Source: Pseudoxanthomonas sp. CF125
GTDB taxonomy: Bacteria > Pseudomonadota > Gammaproteobacteria > Xanthomonadales > Xanthomonadaceae
Direction: 5' to 3'
Assembly: GCF_900104085.1 (NCBI RefSeq)
Contig: NZ_FNLD01000001.1
Span: 599,048 to 663,047, forward strand
DNA length: 64,000 bases
Positions within the stretch are counted from its first letter, which is position 1. Each line of letters starts with the position of its first letter. Below the pieces are notes generated by a model. It was not told where the DNA came from, searched no databases, and saw only the letters and a program-made list of their open reading frames with translations. This document shows, piece after piece, positions 20,920-34,285 of this stretch. The translations under genes were made by a program, and so were the position numbers.

Positions 20920-23505
20920 ATGCTTCAAGCCTACCGCCAACACGTTGCCGAACGCGCCGCGCTCGGAATTCCGCCGCTGCCGCTGTCCGCGCAACAGACC
21001 GCCGAGGTGATCGAACTGCTGAAGACCCCGCCTGCGGGCGAAGAAGCCTTCCTGGTCGACCTGATCACTCATCGCGTACCGGCGGGCGTGGACGACGCGG
21101 CCAAGGTCAAGGCGTCGTATCTGGCGGCGGTGGCGTTCGGCAGCGAAAAGTGCGCGCTGATTTCACGTGAACGCGCGACCGAGCTGCTCGGCACCATGCT
21201 GGGCGGCTACAACATCCATCCGTTGGTGGAGCTGCTGGACGACGCGCAGCTGGGCGCCATCGCCGCCGAAGCGCTGAAGAAGACGCTACTGATGTTCGAC
21301 GCCTTCCATGACGTCAAGGACAAGGCCGATGCCGGCAACGCCCACGCGCAGGGCGTGATCAAGAGCTGGGCCGAGGCCGAATGGTTCACCAGCCGCCCCG
21401 AAGTGCCGCAAAGCCTCACCGTCACCGTGCTGAAGGTGACCGGCGAAACCAACACCGACGATCTGTCGCCCGCGCCGGACGCCACCACGCGTCCTGATAT
21501 CCCGCTGCACGCGCTCGCCATGCTCAAGAACAAGCGCGATGGCATCACGCCCGAGGAAGACGGCAAGCGCGGCCCGGTGAAGTTCATCGAATCGCTGAAG
21601 GAAAAGGGCCATCTGGTCGCCTACGTGGGCGATGTGGTCGGCACCGGTTCCAGCCGCAAATCGGCGACCAACTCGGTGCTGTGGTTCACCGGTGAGGACA
21701 TTCCCTTCATTCCCAACAAGCGTTTCGGCGGCGTGTGCCTGGGCAGCAAGATCGCGCCTATTTTCTACAACACGATGGAAGACGCCGGCGCGCTGCCGAT
21801 CGAACTCGACGTCACCCAGATGAACATGGGCGATGTGGTCGAATTGCGTCCGTACGAAGGCAAGGCGCTCAAGAACGGCGAAGTGATCGCCGAATTCCAG
21901 GTCAAGTCGGACGTGCTCTTCGACGAAGTGCGCGCCGGCGGCCGCATCCCGCTGATCATCGGCCGCGGCCTGACCGCCAAGGCGCGCGAAGCGCTGGGCC
22001 TGCCGCCGTCCACTTTGTTCCGCCTGCCGCAGGTGCCCGCCGATACCGGCAAGGGCTTCACCCTGGCGCAGAAGATGGTCGGCCGCGCCTGCGGTCTGCC
22101 GGAAGGCAAAGGCATGCGTCCGGGCACGTATTGCGAGCCGAAGATGACCTCGGTGGGTTCACAGGACACCACCGGCCCGATGACGCGCGATGAATTGAAG
22201 GATCTGGCTTGCCTGGGCTTTTCAGCCGACCTGGTGATGCAGTCGTTCTGCCATACGGCGGCTTATCCGAAATCGGTGGACGTCAAGACCCATCACGAGC
22301 TGCCGGCCTTCATCAGCACGCGCGGCGGCATTCCGTTGCGTCCGGGCGACGGCATCATCCACAGCTGGCTCAACCGCATGCTGCTGCCCGACACCGTCGG
22401 CACCGGCGGCGACTCGCACACGCGCTTCCCGATAGGTATTTCGTTTCCGGCAGGCTCCGGCCTGGTTGCCTTCGCCGCGGCCACCGGCGTGATGCCGCTG
22501 GACATGCCCGAATCAGTGCTGGTGCGCTTCAAGGGCGAACTGCAGCCGGGCGTGACCTTGCGCGATCTGGTCAACGCGATTCCGCTGTACGCCATCAAAT
22601 CCGGTCTACTGACGGTCGCCAAGCAGGGCAAGAAGAACATCTTCTCCGGCCGCATCCTCGAGATCGAAGGCCTGCCGAACCTGAAAGTGGAGCAGGCGTT
22701 CGAACTGTCCGACGCCTCGGCCGAACGCTCCGCCGCCGGCTGCACCGTGCATTTGGACAAAGCGCCGATCATCGAGTACATCAACAGCAATATCGTGATG
22801 CTGAAGTGGATGATCGCCGAGGGCTACCAGGACGTGCGTTCCATCACCCGCCGCATCAAGGCCATGGAAGCATGGCTGGCCGATCCACAATTGCTGGAAC
22901 GCGATGCCGATGCCGAATACGCTGCGATCATCGACATCGACTTGGCCGACGTGCACGAGCCCATCGTCGCCTGCCCGAACGATCCGGACGACGTGAAGAC
23001 GCTGTCCGAAGTCGCCGGCGCGCCGATCGAGGAAGTATTCATCGGTTCCTGCATGACCAACATCGGCCACTTCCGCGCGGCATCGAAACTGCTGGAAGGC
23101 AAGCGCGATATCCCGACCAAGCTGTGGGTCGCGCCGCCGACCAAGATGGATGCGGCCGAACTGACCAAGGAAGGCCACTACGGCACCTTCGGCACCGCCG
23201 GCGCGCGCATGGAAATGCCAGGTTGCTCGCTGTGCATGGGCAACCAGGCGCAGGTGCGCGAAGGCGCCACCGTGTTCTCCACCAGCACGCGCAATTTCCC
23301 CAACCGGTTGGGCAAGAACTCGAACGTGTACCTGGGCTCGGCGGAACTGGCCGCGATCTGCTCGCGCCTGGGGCGTATTCCCACCAAGGCCGAATACATG
23401 GCCGACATGGGCGTATTGAGCGCCAACGGTGCCGAGATCTACCGCTATATGAACTTCGATCAGATCGAGGACTACAAGGACGTAGCGGATACTGTAACTG
23501 CCTGA
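20920..23505 (+). CDS. acnB: Aconitate hydratase B
   Basis: The main TCA-cycle aconitase of Gammaproteobacteria, also with 2-methylisocitrate dehydratase activity. The 861-aa chain begins with the AcnB-specific HEAT-like domain ([21 protein letters not shown]), then the swivel domain ([16 protein letters not shown]), followed by the catalytic domains. Cluster ligands are in [15 protein letters not shown] and [18 protein letters not shown] lies upstream of the ATG at 20920. It follows vapC closely and ends at a strong hairpin terminator at 23525-23558. Confidence 0.97.
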   Translation: MLQAYRQHVAERAALGIPPLPLSAQQTAEVIELLKTPPAGEEAFLVDLITHRVPAGVDDAAKVKASYLAAVAFGSEKCALISRERATELLGTMLGGYNIHPLVELLDDAQLGAIAAEALKKTLLMFDAFHDVKDKADAGNAHAQGVIKSWAEAEWFTSRPEVPQSLTVTVLKVTGETNTDDLSPAPDATTRPDIPLHALAMLKNKRDGITPEEDGKRGPVKFIESLKEKGHLVAYVGDVVGTGSSRKSATNSVLWFTGEDIPFIPNKRFGGVCLGSKIAPIFYNTMEDAGALPIELDVTQMNMGDVVELRPYEGKALKNGEVIAEFQVKSDVLFDEVRAGGRIPLIIGRGLTAKAREALGLPPSTLFRLPQVPADTGKGFTLAQKMVGRACGLPEGKGMRPGTYCEPKMTSVGSQDTTGPMTRDELKDLACLGFSADLVMQSFCHTAAYPKSVDVKTHHELPAFISTRGGIPLRPGDGIIHSWLNRMLLPDTVGTGGDSHTRFPIGISFPAGSGLVAFAAATGVMPLDMPESVLVRFKGELQPGVTLRDLVNAIPLYAIKSGLLTVAKQGKKNIFSGRILEIEGLPNLKVEQAFELSDASAERSAAGCTVHLDKAPIIEYINSNIVMLKWMIAEGYQDVRSITRRIKAMEAWLADPQLLERDADAEYAAIIDIDLADVHEPIVACPNDPDDVKTLSEVAGAPIEEVFIGSCMTNIGHFRAASKLLEGKRDIPTKLWVAPPTKMDAAELTKEGHYGTFGTAGARMEMPGCSLCMGNQAQVREGATVFSTSTRNFPNRLGKNSNVYLGSAELAAICSRLGRIPTKAEYMADMGVLSANGAEIYRYMNFDQIEDYKDVADTVTA

Positions 23506-23524
23506 TCGCGACGGCAACTTCCGC

Positions 23525-23558
23525 AATGAAAACCCGGGCTTCGTTCCGGGTTTTCATT
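23525..23558 (+). terminator. Terminator of acnB
   Basis: A 13-bp stem (AATGAAAACCCGG at 23525-23537 pairing with 23546-23558) with an 8-nt loop lies 20 bases after the acnB stop. The descending arm contains TTTT but no separate T-tract. Confidence 0.75.
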
Positions 23559-23568
23559 GGCGGGAAGT

Positions 23569-23665
23569 TGTAGGAGCTGCGTAAGCTGCGACCCCATAAA
23601 CGTTCTATGCAACGAATGGCTACACGGACTCATACCATCCGGTCGCAGCTTACGCAGCTCCTACA
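23569..23665. repeat. Inverted repeat pair, GTAGGAGCTGCG family
   Basis: Perfect 25-nt inverted arms at 23569-23593 and 23641-23665 with a 47-nt spacer, in the convergent gap between acnB and hflD. Each arm has the GTAG foot at its outer edge followed by GAGCTGCGTAAGCTGCG. It is a second GTAG-type REP family, distinct in sequence from the one flanking acnA. Confidence 0.88.
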
Positions 23666-23671
23666 GTGGTT

Positions 23672-24283
23672 TTAACGCAACCACTCGCTGGCCGCATCGG
23701 CCATCGCACGGCGCGAGAACAGGAAATCCCAATAGCTGCCGCCGAGCTGCCGCCACAGCACCGCCGAACGCACCGCCGCCAGCAGAATGGCGCGGATCTC
23801 CGCCACCACGCCAGGCTGGCCCAGATAGTGCGGATTTCCCTGCACCATCACACGTGGGCGCAGGTGGCTGATGGTGTCCGCGTACAACGTGCCCAATGCC
23901 GAAAGCACGTCCGGATGCGTGCTGCCGGCGGACTCGGCCTGGGCCGATATCTCGTTTATTCCGCTGGCCACCGCCGCCACGGTATTGGTTTCGCCCACGA
24001 AGCGCCTTTCCAGCTGCAATACCGCCAGCGCAAGGCGGGGCAGGCCGTCGTCGGCGGTTTCCTTGTTGAAATAGTCGCGCAGCAGGCGCAAGCCGGGCGC
24101 CAGATCGGAGGCACGGCCGTAGACGGCCTGCGGCGTGTCGGCATCGATGCGGAACACGCTGTCCAGCACAGTCTGCACCGCGCTGGCGTCGGACTGGCCG
24201 GTCTCTGCGATGCGCCGCACCTGGGCCAGCGCCTGGACCACGCCGGCCAAGGCCAGCACGCGTTCTGGAAGGGGTCTGCTCAA
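23672..24283 (-). CDS. hflD: High-frequency lysogenization protein HflD
   Basis: A 203-aa, mostly helical protein of the HflD/YcfC family, a peripheral inner-membrane protein that in E. coli affects lambda CII stability. Its housekeeping role is unclear. The family pattern starts at [25 protein letters not shown] and continues through the helix-rich body ending AASEWLR. A TTG at 24283 is the likely start: it overlaps the mnmA stop (TTGA) and gives the conserved N-terminus. The hflD-mnmA pairing is conserved across Gammaproteobacteria, and here the overlap implies translational coupling. Confidence 0.92.
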   Translation of the reverse strand: MSRPLPERVLALAGVVQALAQVRRIAETGQSDASAVQTVLDSVFRIDADTPQAVYGRASDLAPGLRLLRDYFNKETADDGLPRLALAVLQLERRFVGETNTVAAVASGINEISAQAESAGSTHPDVLSALGTLYADTISHLRPRVMVQGNPHYLGQPGVVAEIRAILLAAVRSAVLWRQLGGSYWDFLFSRRAMADAASEWLR

Positions 24284-25410
24284 GCTGCCTGCTCCGCTAA
24301 TTTCTGTTCCAGAGGCGCATTGGTGCGCGCGATCACCGCACCGCCCAGGCACACATCGCCCTGGTAAAGCACCACCGATTGTCCCGGGGTCACGGCCCGT
24401 TGGGGATTCGAAAAAACTACTTCCAATGCGCCGTCGTCCGTGACTTTTACGCGGCAGGGTTCGTCCGCCTGCCGGTAGCGCGTCTGCGCCGTGCATACGA
24501 ACTCATCGGCCGGAGGATCTCCTGCCACCCAGTGCGTGGCTTCCGACCACAACGCCGTGGATTGCAGGTAAGGGCTCGCCGTGTCCTGATCCACGTACAG
24601 CACATTGCTGGCCACGTCCTTGCCGACCACATACCACGGGGCGGCCGCGCGGCCGCGCACGCCGCCGATCTGCAGGCCCTCGCGCTGGCCGAGAGTGAAA
24701 TAGAAAACTCCGGGGTGCTCGCCGATCTTCTGTCCGCCGGGGTCCCGCATCTCGCCGGTCCTGGCGGGCAGGTAGCGGCCGAGAAACTCGCGGAAATCAC
24801 GCTCGCCGATGAAACAGATGCCAGTGGAATCCTTCTTGTCGTGGGTCGGCAATCCGGCTTGGCGGGCGATATCGCGCAAATCCGATTTCTGCAGCTCGCC
24901 CACCGGAAACAAGGTCGCCGACAACTGGGCCTGGCCCAGCTGATGCAGGAAGTAGCTCTGGTCCTTGTTACGATCCACCGCGCGCAGCAACTTGGACATG
25001 CCGCGCTCGTGAGCGATGCGCGCATAGTGGCCAGTGGCGATCTTCTCGGCGCCCAGTTCGCGCGCCGCATCCAGGAAATGCTTGAATTTCACTTCCCGAT
25101 TGCACAGCACGTCCGGATTGGGCGTGCGGCCGGCGGCGTATTCGGCAAGGAAATGCGAGAACACTCCTTGCCAGTATTCGGCGGAAAAATCGCGGAAATG
25201 GAAGGGGATCCCCAGTTTTCCGCAGACCGCCACCGCATCCCGGCGATCCTCTTCCGCGCGGCAGTCGCCGCTGCCGTCGTCGGCCCAGTTCTGCATGAAC
25301 AGCCCGGCCACTGAGTCGCCGGTCCGTTCGCTGTCCCTCACCAGCTGCAGGGCGGCCACCGACGAATCAACGCCGCCCGACACGCCCACGATGACGCGCG
25401 GCGTGCTCAT
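24280..25410 (-). CDS. mnmA: tRNA-specific 2-thiouridylase MnmA
   Basis: Transfers sulfur to U34 of tRNA-Lys, tRNA-Glu and tRNA-Gln (first step of mnm5s2U). It is 376 aa. The PP-loop SGGVDSS is at residues 11-17, catalytic C103 lies in [12 protein letters not shown], and a second cysteine lies in [12 protein letters not shown]. The ATG at 25410 overlaps the stop of the upstream Nudix gene (ATGA), and earlier in-frame starts would add a sequence with no family match. The order nudJ-mnmA-hflD with overlaps at both junctions marks a single operon. Confidence 0.97.
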   Translation of the reverse strand: MSTPRVIVGVSGGVDSSVAALQLVRDSERTGDSVAGLFMQNWADDGSGDCRAEEDRRDAVAVCGKLGIPFHFRDFSAEYWQGVFSHFLAEYAAGRTPNPDVLCNREVKFKHFLDAARELGAEKIATGHYARIAHERGMSKLLRAVDRNKDQSYFLHQLGQAQLSATLFPVGELQKSDLRDIARQAGLPTHDKKDSTGICFIGERDFREFLGRYLPARTGEMRDPGGQKIGEHPGVFYFTLGQREGLQIGGVRGRAAAPWYVVGKDVASNVLYVDQDTASPYLQSTALWSEATHWVAGDPPADEFVCTAQTRYRQADEPCRVKVTDDGALEVVFSNPQRAVTPGQSVVLYQGDVCLGGAVIARTNAPLEQKLAEQAA

Positions 25411-25883
25411 GCGATCTGCTGCAGCATCGATAGCGGCGAGCGGCGTCCCGCCAGGTAGTCCTGCACCACCTGCCAGACCAGCGGGCTGCGGTGACGCGCC
25501 TGCTGTTCCTGCAATTCCGCGGGCGTCATCCACAACGCCTGCACGATGCCTTCATCCAGCTCGCGCGCCGCGTCGTGGCTCAGCGGCTCGGCGGCGAAAG
25601 CGAAACGCAGGTAATGCCGGTCGCCGCTGCCATCGGAATCGACGGCTTTCCATTGGTAGGCGCCGATGAATGCCGTCAATTTCACCTCCCAACCGGTTTC
25701 TTCGCGGGTCTCGCGCAGGGCCGCTTCGGACAGGCTTTCATCCGGCTCCAGATGGCCGGCCGGCTGATTGAACACCAGCTTGCCCTGGGCCCGTTCCTCG
25801 ACCATCAACAGGCGTCCGTCGCGCACCACCACAGTGGCCACGGTCACGTCAGGCTGCCAGAAACGGCCTTCGCGGTAACTCAC
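25407..25883 (-). CDS. nudJ: Nudix hydrolase, NudJ-type phosphatase
   Basis: A 158-aa Nudix protein. The Nudix box is complete, running from [20 protein letters not shown] to TGWE, with the REXXEE metal ligands. NudJ of E. coli hydrolyses nucleoside tri- and diphosphates and the thiamine precursor HMP-PP, and its gene sits next to mnmA there too. That supports the NudJ label by position. It overlaps mnmA by four bases and follows an exported-protein gene with no gap. Confidence 0.88.
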   Translation of the reverse strand: MSYREGRFWQPDVTVATVVVRDGRLLMVEERAQGKLVFNQPAGHLEPDESLSEAALRETREETGWEVKLTAFIGAYQWKAVDSDGSGDRHYLRFAFAAEPLSHDAARELDEGIVQALWMTPAELQEQQARHRSPLVWQVVQDYLAGRRSPLSMLQQIA

Positions 25884-26390
25884 TTACAGATCGTCCTGGC
25901 CGGGACTGAGTTCGTTTTCCATTTCGTCGGCAAGCTTGATGGCCGCGTCGATAGCATCGTCCAGTTCTTCCTTGCTGGCATCGGATGGAATCTTGATCAC
26001 GAAGGTCGCGTTCTTCCCCTGCTTCACCCAGGCGCCCAGCTTGGCGATGTTGGAGGCCTCCAGCAGGCGGTTGGCCACAGGCCCGGGGAAATCCTCGGTG
26101 GGCGATTCGTAGGCCGGCGACCAGACTTCGCGCACCGAGTGCTCGCCATAGGTCTCCACCCCGGACAGCACGTATACGATCTGGCTGCGGCCCTCGTCGC
26201 CAACCTCGAAGACCAGTTTGAAATCGTTGTCCTCGTCCAGCTCGTACTTGTAGCCCAGCTCGGTCAGCTGGGCCTTGATGCGCGCATCCGGAACGGTGCT
26301 TTCCGTTTCCTGGGCGCCCAGTGGCGCGGATATTACAAGGCCGATACCGAGGGCCAGCGAGAGGGACTTGAGGGGCGATTTCCTGTGCAA
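25884..26390 (-). CDS. Exported YbjN-like protein of unknown function
   Basis: A 168-aa protein with a clear Sec signal peptide (cleavage near PLGAQ-E, residue 27). The mature part alternates helix and strand: DARIKAQLTELGYKYELDEDNDFKLVFEV, then YVLSGVETYGEHSVREVWSPAY, then helical ASNIAKLGAWVKQG and a C-terminal acidic helix. This resembles the YbjN/type III chaperone-like fold often seen in secreted proteins, but I cannot name a function. It lies immediately upstream of nudJ on the same strand and may be the first gene of the nudJ-mnmA-hflD operon. Confidence 0.75.
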   Translation of the reverse strand: MHRKSPLKSLSLALGIGLVISAPLGAQETESTVPDARIKAQLTELGYKYELDEDNDFKLVFEVGDEGRSQIVYVLSGVETYGEHSVREVWSPAYESPTEDFPGPVANRLLEASNIAKLGAWVKQGKNATFVIKIPSDASKEELDDAIDAAIKLADEMENELSPGQDDL

Positions 26391-26460
26391 GGCGGTTCTC
26401 CAGTGATTTCATGAATTGTGCGGGCAGCGATGCGGCCCGTCCAATCCGTATAATTCTCCC

Positions 26461-26781
26461 ATGCCCCGCAATAACGAAAACGAACGCGACCACAGCGTAT
26501 TGGTGGAGACCAGCAAACCGGAGGTGGCGCGCCCGCCGCTGTACCAGGTACTGCTGCTCAACGACGACTACACCCCGATGGATTTCGTGGTGCTGGTACT
26601 GCAGCAGTTCTTCGCCATGGATATCGAAAAAGCCACCCAGGTGATGCTGCACGTCCATACCCGGGGGCGCGGCGTCTGCGGGGTCTATACCCGCGAAGTG
26701 GCCGAGTCCAAGGTCTCCCAGGTCAACGAATACGCACGGATGAGCCAGCACCCGCTGTTGTGCACGATGGAAAAGGCGTAA
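26461..26781 (+). CDS. clpS: ATP-dependent Clp protease adaptor ClpS
   Basis: A 106-aa N-recognin that binds proteins with Leu, Phe, Tyr or Trp at the N-terminus and hands them to ClpAP. The binding pocket is present: N34 and D35 in [13 protein letters not shown] and the HxH segment (H64, H66) in [13 protein letters not shown]. The flexible N-terminal extension needed to engage ClpA is also there. The ATG at 26461 gives the conserved length; earlier in-frame starts are unsupported. clpA follows 171 bp downstream and the aat transferase that adds the destabilising residues lies about 4 kb away. Confidence 0.96.
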   Translation: MPRNNENERDHSVLVETSKPEVARPPLYQVLLLNDDYTPMDFVVLVLQQFFAMDIEKATQVMLHVHTRGRGVCGVYTREVAESKVSQVNEYARMSQHPLLCTMEKA

Positions 26782-26952
26782 AAGCGGTGAAGGGAGAAGG
26801 GTAAAGGGCAAATGGGAGCCAGCGGCGGCCAGATCTTGAGCTTGGCCTTTGGCCATTGGTGCTTTCCATATCCTGAACACTGAAACCCGAAAGGGTTGTG
26901 GAAATCCGCCGGACAGGCCTCATATTGTGGGGAACAGCAGTCGGAGTAACCC

Positions 26953-29235
<2,283 letters not shown>

Positions 29236-29257
29236 GCGGCAATCCAGACACGGATGG

Positions 29258-29285
29258 AAAAGGCGGCCGTTCGGCCGCCTTTTTT
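29258..29285 (+). terminator. Intrinsic terminator of clpA
   Basis: An 11-bp GC-rich stem (AAAAGGCGGCC pairing with GGCCGCCTTTT) around a GTTC loop continues into a run of T residues. It is a textbook rho-independent terminator. Confidence 0.9.
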
Positions 29286-29312
29286 GTCCATAACGCTGGG
29301 TTTATTCCGCCA

Positions 29313-29678
29313 TCATCGATTCTTGCGGGCGTATTGCTGGTATTCGTGCTCGTCCACACGTATCACTTCGCGCACATTGCAGCTGTCGCGCTTGGTCGAA
29401 ATTTTTGTTTCCTTCGGGCACAGCCGGTTGGCCTGGCCTTCAGTGCTGATCTTGACGCTTGATGAGAGGGAAATGGCGCTGCAACTGCCGCCGAATCCGA
29501 GCCGGTAGTAGTTATCGCCGTCTTTGACCAGCAGGTACTGGGAACCGAAGCGCGTGGCCTGGTAATCGGTAGGCAGGTCGACGCAATCCGCCAGCTTGTC
29601 GTTGTCCTGCTGAGCGTGGGCTGCGGTCGCGAAACCCAAAAGGGCCACGAGAATCATTGTCGATTTGAGCTTGAACAT
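29313..29678 (-). CDS. Small exported protein, DUF6491-like
   Basis: A 121-aa protein with a signal peptide (cleavage after AAHAQ, about residue 23). The mature part has four cysteines (CVDLP, GGSCSA, RLCPKE, DSCNVRE) that could form two disulfides in the periplasm. The pattern fits the DUF6491 family common in Xanthomonadaceae. That name is from memory of the family pattern and no function is known. It is convergent with clpA, and its upstream region separates it from infA. Confidence 0.75.
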   Translation of the reverse strand: MFKLKSTMILVALLGFATAAHAQQDNDKLADCVDLPTDYQATRFGSQYLLVKDGDNYYRLGFGGSCSAISLSSSVKISTEGQANRLCPKETKISTKRDSCNVREVIRVDEHEYQQYARKNR

Positions 29679-29842
29679 CTGAGCCTGACCAGGATGACAG
29701 CCCGGAAGTGGGCTGAGCTCAGGTTAGGCAACCCGGGGCAGGCATGAATCTGCTTGAAGTGTCGGTGACCAATCGCACGTGCTCAGACCAAAGCATGCAA
29801 AGTCGGTAGGCGGCCGGTTAGGGCGCAGATTCTGCAAGAACG

Positions 29843-29868
29843 ACAAAGGCGACCGAAGTCGCCTTTGT
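29843..29868 (-). terminator. Hairpin downstream of infA
   Basis: A perfect 11-bp stem (ACAAAGGCGAC at 29843-29853, complement at 29858-29868) with a 4-nt loop lies 19 bases past the infA stop. Only a weak T-rich stretch (CGTTCTT) follows on the minus strand. Confidence 0.7.
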
Positions 29869-29887
29869 TATCAATGACTTGATGAAA

Positions 29888-30106
29888 TTACTTCATCCGG
29901 TATGTGATGCGACCCTTGGTCAGGTCGTAGGGGGTCATTTCGACCTTTACCTTGTCGCCGGTGAGGATGCGGATGTAGTTCTTGCGCATGCGGCCGGAGA
30001 TGTGGGCGATGATTTCGTGCCCGTTCTCCAGCTTGACCCGGAACATGGTGTTGGGCAGCGTCTCGGTGACGGTGCCTTCGAATTCGATTGAGTCGTCTTT
30101 CGACAT
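29888..30106 (-). CDS. infA: Translation initiation factor IF-1
   Basis: A 72-aa S1/OB-fold protein that occupies the ribosomal A site during initiation. The sequence ([21 protein letters not shown], then [37 protein letters not shown]) is essentially the conserved bacterial IF-1. It lies between clpA and aat, an arrangement also seen in E. coli (clpS-clpA-infA-aat). Confidence 0.98.
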   Translation of the reverse strand: MSKDDSIEFEGTVTETLPNTMFRVKLENGHEIIAHISGRMRKNYIRILTGDKVKVEMTPYDLTKGRITYRMK

Positions 30107-30188
30107 GTAAACCTGTAGGTGTAGCGAGCGGCGTGGGCCGTAAGAGCGGGGATTCTACGCGCCGGCCGCCGTGCATGCAAAAAATGCG

Positions 30189-30950
30189 TTAATCGGCGCT
30201 GACTTCCGCTAGTGCGGCGGCCTGGATTATGCCGAAGCGCCGGGTCCAAACGCCCCCAGCTTCCGGGATCCGGGTAAGCACGCCCACCTGGGCCAGGAAC
30301 CGGGAACGCGGCCAGCTTTCCGCCCCCAGGCTGGACAGGTGCGGATTTTCCACCTGGGCATCGATCAGCGGCCATCCCCATTCGCGCAAACGCAGCGCCA
30401 GCGCGGCCAGCGCCACCTTGGACCCGCCGGATTCCCCGCTGTACATGCTTTCGCCGAAAAACATCCGGCCGATCGCCACCCCGTAAATGCCGCCGACCAG
30501 GCGGTTTTCATTCGAATCCCCGACATCGAAGACCTCGACCGAATGCGCATGGCCCAGCCGGTGCAACTCCAGGTAAGCGGCCTGCATGTCATCGGTGATC
30601 CAGGTGCCGTCCTGGCCCGGCCGGGGCGTGCCGGCGCAAGCGGCGACCACGCTGGCGAACGCGGTGTCGGCGCGCACCTGCCACGCGCTTCGGCGCAGCT
30701 GCCGCCGGAAACGCGAGGACAACCGGACGCCTTCCGTACGGAACACCATGCGCGGATCCGGCGTCCACCACAGCACCGGCTGGCCTTGGGAATACCAGGG
30801 GAAGATGCCTTGGCGGTAGGCGTTGAGCAGGCGCCTCGGAGAAAGATCTCCGCCGATGGCCAGCAGACCATCGGGCTGGCGCAGCGCGGCCTCGGCCGGA
30901 GGGAAGGGCGATTCCGGATCAATGCCAAGCAAGACAGGATGGCGGCTCAT
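30189..30950 (-). CDS. aat: Leucyl/phenylalanyl-tRNA-protein transferase
   Basis: Adds Leu or Phe to proteins with N-terminal Arg or Lys, creating degrons for ClpS-ClpAP. The 253-aa length is typical. Family blocks are present: FPPAEAALRQPDGLLAIGGDLSPRRLLNAYRQGIFPWYS with WWTPDPRMV, then GHAHSVEVFD, GGIYGVAIGRMFFGESMYS and LIDAQVENPHLSSLGA. It completes the N-degron set encoded by clpS and clpA in this neighbourhood. A REP element lies just upstream of the start. Confidence 0.96.
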   Translation of the reverse strand: MSRHPVLLGIDPESPFPPAEAALRQPDGLLAIGGDLSPRRLLNAYRQGIFPWYSQGQPVLWWTPDPRMVFRTEGVRLSSRFRRQLRRSAWQVRADTAFASVVAACAGTPRPGQDGTWITDDMQAAYLELHRLGHAHSVEVFDVGDSNENRLVGGIYGVAIGRMFFGESMYSGESGGSKVALAALALRLREWGWPLIDAQVENPHLSSLGAESWPRSRFLAQVGVLTRIPEAGGVWTRRFGIIQAAALAEVSAD

Positions 30951-30958
30951 CCCTCCAT

Positions 30959-31034
30959 TGTAGGAGCGGGCCCTGCCCGCGAAGCTCTATTTTGACGACC
31001 AGCAAAAGCGTCGCGGGCAGGGCCCGCTCCTACA
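30959..31034. repeat. GTAG-type inverted repeat pair, GTAGGAGCGGGCCC family
   Basis: Perfect 24-nt inverted arms at 30959-30982 and 31011-31034 with a 28-nt spacer between aat and the DUF482 gene. Each arm has an outer GTAG and a GCGGGC-CCT-GCCCGC stem-loop. On the minus strand the TAG of the right arm (31030-31032) is the stop codon of the DUF482 protein. Confidence 0.9.
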
Positions 31035-32157
31035 GGTGGCGGAAAGGGGAATGGGAGGCCAGCGTGGCGGCATAGCGCTGCACCGAGCGGGTTTCCTCGG
31101 CGCACCAGTGCTTCAGCGCATCGGCGAAGTCCGCATCGGCGATCCAGTGCCGGCTGCGCACAAAGGTCGGCAGAAAGCCACGTGCCAGCTTGTGCTCGCC
31201 CTGGGCGCCGGGTTCGAAGACCTTCAGGCCTTCGCGCAGGCAGTATTCGATGCCCTGGTAGTAGCAGGTTTCGAAATGCAGCCCGGGCGAGGTTTCGCTG
31301 GCACCCCAATAGCGGCCGTAAAGCGTGTCGCCGCCGCGCAGGCACATCGCACCTGCTATCGGACGGCTTTCGCGCTCGGCCAGAAACAGCACCAGGTTGC
31401 GAGGCATCGTTCGGGCCAAATGGCGGATGAATTCCAGGGTCAGCGCGGGAGAGTTTCCATAATCGCGGAACGTCAGCAGGTAGAAGGCGAACATGGTCGC
31501 CAGGTCCTCGTCGCTGGCCTCGTCGCCGTGCACGACGCGGAAGCCGATGCCGGCGCGCTGCACCTTGGCGCGTTCCTGGCGGATGTTCTTGCGGTGCTTG
31601 TGGTCGAAGGCGGCGAGGAAGCCGTCGAAATCCTTCCAGCCCGCTTCGTTGCGCCAGTGGTATTGCACATCGGTACGGGCCAGCCATTCAGGGCCGAACG
31701 TGGAATCCTCCTCGTCCGTGTGGAAATTGATGTGGGCTGAGGACAAGCGGCCATCGCGCGCCTGCACGATAGTGGCGTCCAGTAGGGCTGTCCTATGCGC
31801 CTGCGTGCGCGCAAGCAGGCGCGGCCCGGTGACGGGCGAGTAGGGCACCGCGCCCAGCCACTTGGGGAAGTAGTCCCGTCCATACTGCGCGTAGGCGTGC
31901 GCCCAGGCATGGTCGAACACGAATTCGCCGTGCGAATTGGTTTTCAAGTAGCCGGGGGCGGCAGCCACCAGTTCACTGCCTTCCCACAAGGTGATGTGCT
32001 GTGGAATCCAGCCCCAGTCCTCGCGCAGGCAGCCGTGTTCCTCAAGACCGGACAAGAAGGCGTGACGAACGAATGGGTTGCGGCCGTCGTGCAGCGCATC
32101 CCACTGCGCCGCGGGAATTCGGCTCAAGGTGTCGAGCGTGCGCACAGAAGGCATCAA
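31030..32157 (-). CDS. DUF482 / GNAT-fold acyltransferase-like protein
   Basis: A 375-aa cytoplasmic protein of the COG3146/DUF482 family, which has tandem GNAT folds similar to FemAB aminoacyl transferases. Typical blocks: NPFVRHAFLSGLEEHGC, GEFVFDHAWAHAYAQYGRDYFPKW, SAHINFHTDEED, a KHRKNIRQERAKVQ segment, and LHFETCYYQGIEYCLREGLKVFEPGAQGEHKLARGF. The substrate is unknown; peptidoglycan or peptide acylation has been suggested for relatives. It overlaps the upstream phosphoesterase gene by four bases (ATGA), so the two form an operon. Its stop codon is supplied by a REP element, so the native C-terminus may have been altered. Confidence 0.85.
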   Translation of the reverse strand: MMPSVRTLDTLSRIPAAQWDALHDGRNPFVRHAFLSGLEEHGCLREDWGWIPQHITLWEGSELVAAAPGYLKTNSHGEFVFDHAWAHAYAQYGRDYFPKWLGAVPYSPVTGPRLLARTQAHRTALLDATIVQARDGRLSSAHINFHTDEEDSTFGPEWLARTDVQYHWRNEAGWKDFDGFLAAFDHKHRKNIRQERAKVQRAGIGFRVVHGDEASDEDLATMFAFYLLTFRDYGNSPALTLEFIRHLARTMPRNLVLFLAERESRPIAGAMCLRGGDTLYGRYWGASETSPGLHFETCYYQGIEYCLREGLKVFEPGAQGEHKLARGFLPTFVRSRHWIADADFADALKHWCAEETRSVQRYAATLASHSPFRHL

Positions 32158-33050
32158 GGGCGCAGGTGCAGTAGATCGATGGTAGGCGGGTTGAACAAGC
32201 GCATGGGCAGTCCGATTTCTCCGACCCCCGTGGTAACGAAGACGCGCACATCCCCTTCCCGAGTATGGGCGAACTGCTCGGAACGGTCGAAGCCATAAGC
32301 GCTGGGTATGACACGCCGGTATAGCCAGGGAATCCGGATCTGTCCGCCGTGCGTATGTCCGGCCAGCACGATCGCCGCATCGGTCGGTGCCAGCCCCATC
32401 GCGCTGTCCGGGTTGTGCGCGACCACGATCGTGGGCACAGCCGCGGGCCTGGCCTTGAGGAAAGCAGGATCGTCCTTGCCTGCCCAGCGATCGCCCAATC
32501 CCGCCCAGCGATAGCCGGATCGTGTATCGACGAGACGGCCTTCGAGGATCTCCACCCCGTGATCGGTCAGCGCTTGGCGCAAGGCCTGGTCGATATCCGG
32601 GCCGGGAGCCTGCTGGTCGTGGTTGCCCAATACGGCATACACCGGCTTGCGCGCCCGGGCGAGCGGGGCGAAAAGCGCAGGCAACGCGCCTGGTTCTGGC
32701 TCGTAGGTCAAATCACCCGCGATTACGATTGCATCGGCCGGCAAGGTATTGATGCGGCCGACGATGCGCTCGAGGAACTCCGGGTCCTTGTAGATTCCCA
32801 GATGGATATCGCTGATAAGGGCGATGTCGGCATTCATGCCGGTTCCGGAAAGCGTGGTTTCCCGCACCCGAATCATCTGCGGCTCGACGAACCGCGCCCA
32901 TACGAACAACAGACTTAGCGCCAGCAGGCAGCCCGCGAACATGCGTACGCGCTTTCCCGACTTGCGCATCCGCCAAAGCAGGTAAGCAATGAACGGGAAC
33001 GCGAGATAGCTGCCATAGAACAGGCAGTGCTTGATCAGGATCTTGTCCAT
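32154..33050 (-). CDS. Membrane-anchored calcineurin-like metallophosphoesterase
   Basis: A 298-aa protein with two N-terminal membrane segments (residues about 8-25 and 36-52) and a metallophosphoesterase domain. The binuclear metal motifs are complete: SDIHLG, AGDLTYEP, GNHDQQ, VVAHNPD and AGHTHGGQ. Relatives include YkuE/LpxG-type enzymes that act on membrane lipids such as UDP-diacylglucosamine. The actual substrate here is not known. It overlaps the DUF482 gene at its 3' end and follows trxB by 32 bp. Confidence 0.88.
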   Translation of the reverse strand: MDKILIKHCLFYGSYLAFPFIAYLLWRMRKSGKRVRMFAGCLLALSLLFVWARFVEPQMIRVRETTLSGTGMNADIALISDIHLGIYKDPEFLERIVGRINTLPADAIVIAGDLTYEPEPGALPALFAPLARARKPVYAVLGNHDQQAPGPDIDQALRQALTDHGVEILEGRLVDTRSGYRWAGLGDRWAGKDDPAFLKARPAAVPTIVVAHNPDSAMGLAPTDAAIVLAGHTHGGQIRIPWLYRRVIPSAYGFDRSEQFAHTREGDVRVFVTTGVGEIGLPMRLFNPPTIDLLHLRP

Positions 33051-33082
33051 GCCCTGCGCGGCCGTTGCGAGGATGCGGCTAT

Positions 33083-34042
<960 letters not shown>

Positions 34043-34183
34043 TCAAAATGAAGGTGGGAAAGGCGATGCGGCTGCGTTTTCGCATCGCTTCGGCAAGCGC
34101 ATAGAGTGGCGGTGGGGCGAAGTTGAATCAAGGCGTACCGGTGGAATGCGCTGATGCGTATTGGTTTGTGGCGATCTCATAGC

Positions 34184-34285
34184 CCCGTTCGTGGTGAGCC
34201 TGTCGAACCACGCTCTTTGCGGGTTAGCACCGAATACTGAGCTCGTCCGCGAAAAGCGTGGTTCGACAGGCTCACCACGAACGGG
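34184..34285. repeat. 31-bp perfect inverted repeat in the trxB-ftsK intergenic region
   Basis: Arms 34184-34214 and 34255-34285 are exact reverse complements (31 of 31), spaced by 40 nt. The arm contains CGTTCGTGGTGAGCC then TGTCGAACCACG and lacks a GTAG foot, so it belongs to a different family from the REPs near acnA. A near-identical pair lies at 38824-38936. The rest of this 367-bp gene-free stretch (34037-34403) holds the divergent promoters of trxB and ftsK, but I could not assign a clear -10/-35. Confidence 0.92.
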